A program made the position numbers and the translations under genes. This document shows, piece after piece, positions 62,802 through 64,000 of a DNA stretch of 64,000 nucleotides; within the stretch, counting starts at the first letter, position 1; each line of letters begins with the position of its first letter. This DNA is from Paenibacillus amylolyticus (GTDB taxonomy: Bacteria > Bacillota > Bacilli > Paenibacillales > Paenibacillaceae). The notes under the pieces were generated by a model that was not told the DNA's origin, did not search any database, and was given only the letters and a program-made list of their open reading frames with translations. The stretch spans positions 868,001 to 932,000 of the forward strand of contig NZ_BCNV01000001.1 in NCBI RefSeq assembly GCF_001570725.1, read 5' to 3'.

Positions 62802-63842
62802 TTACTTGGTTGTAATGTAGGAAGCGAGCAAACGCGCCGTATTCAGGACAGCATCCTTATGTGTACGCTCCATGGAATGAGATGCGTGGACCCCTGGACC
62901 GATCAGTGCGGCTCGGATATTGTTTCCACCGCGTAATGCTGCACTGCCATCGGAGCCATACTGGGGATAAATGTCCACGACGTAATCCATGCCATCTTGT
63001 TTGGCCAGTTCAATGAGACGGCTGGTCATATCATAGTCATACGGGCCAGAAGAGTCCTTGGCACATATGGAAACGTCGGTTTCTTTACAACTGAGGTCAT
63101 CACCCATCGCACCCATGTCTACAGCGATCATTTCACTGATTTCCGCAGGGATATATGATGCGCCATGTCCGACTTCTTCATAGTTCGAGATGAGCAGAGA
63201 GACGTTATGTAATGGTTTCCAGCCCTCACGATGTGCAGACTCAAGGATGCCGAACAGCGCAGCTACACTGGCTTTGTCATCCAGGTGACGTGATTTGATA
63301 TAACCACTCGGCGTGATGACTGCACGAGCATCGAAGGAGATAAAGTCACCGACAGCGATCCCGAGTTTCAACACATCTTCCTTAGAGGAGACGACTTCAT
63401 CGATGCGAACTTCCATATGGCTCTCGGTCCGTTCAAAGGTTCGTGCATCTGGATAGACGTGTACAGAAGGGTGAAGGGAGAGAATGGTACCTGTATATGT
63501 TTTTCCATCCCGAGTATGGATGCTGCAGTACTCGTTTTCGATACTTTGCATGGAAAATCCACCAACAGAGGTCAGTTTTAATGTGCCATAAGATGTAATG
63601 GAGCGCACCATGGCCCCTAGCGTATCCACGTGGGCGCTCAAAGCAATCGTCTTGGACGAATCCTGCCCAGGCAATGTAAGTACTGCACCGCCCTTGTTAT
63701 TCAGCTCACAGGCGATGCCCAGTGATTCTGCTTCCTCGCGGATCATCTCAATAATATGATGGGTGTACCCACTTGGACTTGGTGTGTCCAGCAATTTTTT
63801 CAGAAAAGACAGTACGTAAGATTCATCAATCGTAAAACTCAT
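62802..63842 (-). CDS. M42 family glutamyl/leucyl aminopeptidase-like protein
   Basis: This 346-residue cytoplasmic enzyme of the TET/FrvX group is a di-metal aminopeptidase. The metal ligands are in SAHVDTLGAMV (His71), RHLDDKAS (bridging Asp), NYEEVGHG (catalytic Glu pair), AVDMGAM (Asp) and HASHSMERTH (His). AAGGAGG lies ahead of the ATG. The last codons of the preceding minus-strand gene overlap this start as ATGA, so the two are likely co-transcribed. Confidence 0.92.
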   Translation of the reverse strand: MSFTIDESYVLSFLKKLLDTPSPSGYTHHIIEMIREEAESLGIACELNNKGGAVLTLPGQDSSKTIALSAHVDTLGAMVRSITSYGTLKLTSVGGFSMQSIENEYCSIHTRDGKTYTGTILSLHPSVHVYPDARTFERTESHMEVRIDEVVSSKEDVLKLGIAVGDFISFDARAVITPSGYIKSRHLDDKASVAALFGILESAHREGWKPLHNVSLLISNYEEVGHGASYIPAEISEMIAVDMGAMGDDLSCKETDVSICAKDSSGPYDYDMTSRLIELAKQDGMDYVVDIYPQYGSDGSAALRGGNNIRAALIGPGVHASHSMERTHKDAVLNTARLLASYITTK

Positions 63843-64000
63843 TGTTTAATTTCCTCCTTGGAACGTGGGTATGGTGTGAAACAAAATACAGCCTGTCTGG
63901 GGGAGCGAATGTGATACGACCATTCCTGACTCGCCAGCAGGCTGACTCTGTTGGTTACAATGTCCCCGTAGGGTTTCCTTTGCGCTGACTCTGAATCGAA
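63839..64000 (-). CDS. 3' end of a gene truncated by the window edge
   Basis: On the minus strand a frame is open from the right edge for 53 codons. It ends in TGA, which overlaps the ATG of the M42 gene by four bases (ATGA). The fragment contains residues YGDIVTNRVSLLASQEWSYH and ends RSKEEIKQ; I do not recognise it. The ribosome binding site of the M42 gene lies inside its last codons. Evidence is the overlap and an uninterrupted frame; the length alone could arise by chance. Confidence 0.5.
   Translation of the reverse strand, partial: FDSESAQRKPYGDIVTNRVSLLASQEWSYHIRSPRQAVFCFTPYPRSKEEIKQ

Noticed and set aside
63843..64000. Riboswitch in the leader of the M42 gene
   Set aside because: I could not match the sequence to cobalamin, lysine, SAM or glmS consensus elements, and an open frame ending in ATGA explains the region better.

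Overview
The window looks like a chromosomal segment of a spore-forming Firmicute, most likely Paenibacillus. The evidence is moderate GC with strong GGAGG-type ribosome binding sites, several GTG/TTG starts, a BclA-type collagen-like (spore surface) protein, a LysM plus M14 endopeptidase of the gamma-D-glutamyl type, an LTA synthase, a DUF896 protein, a Bacillus-type fruRKA operon, the coproporphyrin branch of heme synthesis (hemE-hemH-hemY), and an AraM/EgsA glycerol-1-phosphate dehydrogenase. The species is inferred, not proven. I see no rRNA operon, insertion sequence, prophage block or CRISPR array; one tRNA-Leu(CAG) is present. Dense genes are separated by clear Rho-independent terminators, many of them shared by convergent genes.

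Layout. 0-5.3 kb: the 3' part of a large collagen-like gene, a DUF896 protein, a flavin monooxygenase-like enzyme, a hypothetical protein with an excisionase-like HTH, and a G1 (glutamic) peptidase. 5.4-9.1 kb: fruR-fruK-fruA for fructose uptake and phosphorylation. 9.3-12.2 kb: a methyltransferase, an oxalate-decarboxylase-like bicupin and a GntR/FadR regulator. 12.4-16.2 kb: a beta-hydroxyacid dehydrogenase, a four-carbon acid sugar kinase and a GntP permease. Their control region carries two GntR-type palindromes and a full-consensus cre site. 16.3-23.5 kb: an SDR and a MerR regulator transcribed divergently from two MerR-type promoters, then a LysR regulator, a spermidine-synthase-like protein, a diguanylate cyclase, HxlR/DoxX and a Gfo/Idh/MocA oxidoreductase. 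23.7-36.9 kb: tRNA-Leu, egsA, a double-HTH protein, an orphan holin-like protein, a small-gene cluster (Dabb, 36-aa peptide, DUF86, DUF4261), YtxH, murI, a LysM-M14 peptidase, an IscA-like protein without the usual cysteines beside a DUF1450 protein, an aldo/keto reductase, a DsbA-like protein and a cytidine deaminase. 37-45.6 kb: LTA synthase, an rRNA-methyltransferase-like protein, an O-methyltransferase, secreted asparaginase, a P450 and an MFS exporter. 45.8-52.3 kb: hemE-hemH-hemY, then CapA, a GDPD and an FAH-family hydrolase. 52.4-58 kb: a small secreted protein, then a MarR, arylsulfotransferase-like protein and SsuABC/TauABC-type transporter operon preceded by a leader that contains its own terminator. 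58-64 kb: DUF92, TetR, an ABC-F (Uup-type) ATPase, a coiled-coil protein, an M42 aminopeptidase, and the 3' end of one more gene at the right edge.

The systems most worth following are four. (1) The MarR/arylsulfotransferase-like/ABC operon with its attenuator-like leader combines a cytoplasmic ASST-family propeller with a sulfonate-type importer. (2) The tetronate-type operon has a complete regulatory layout but lacks the aldolase and isomerase usually found with such kinases. (3) The mirrored MerR operators have 19-bp promoter spacers. (4) The IscA-like protein has lost its cysteine ligands and is preceded by a perfect inverted repeat abutting the promoter. All functions are assigned from recognisable motifs and context; no database search was run.
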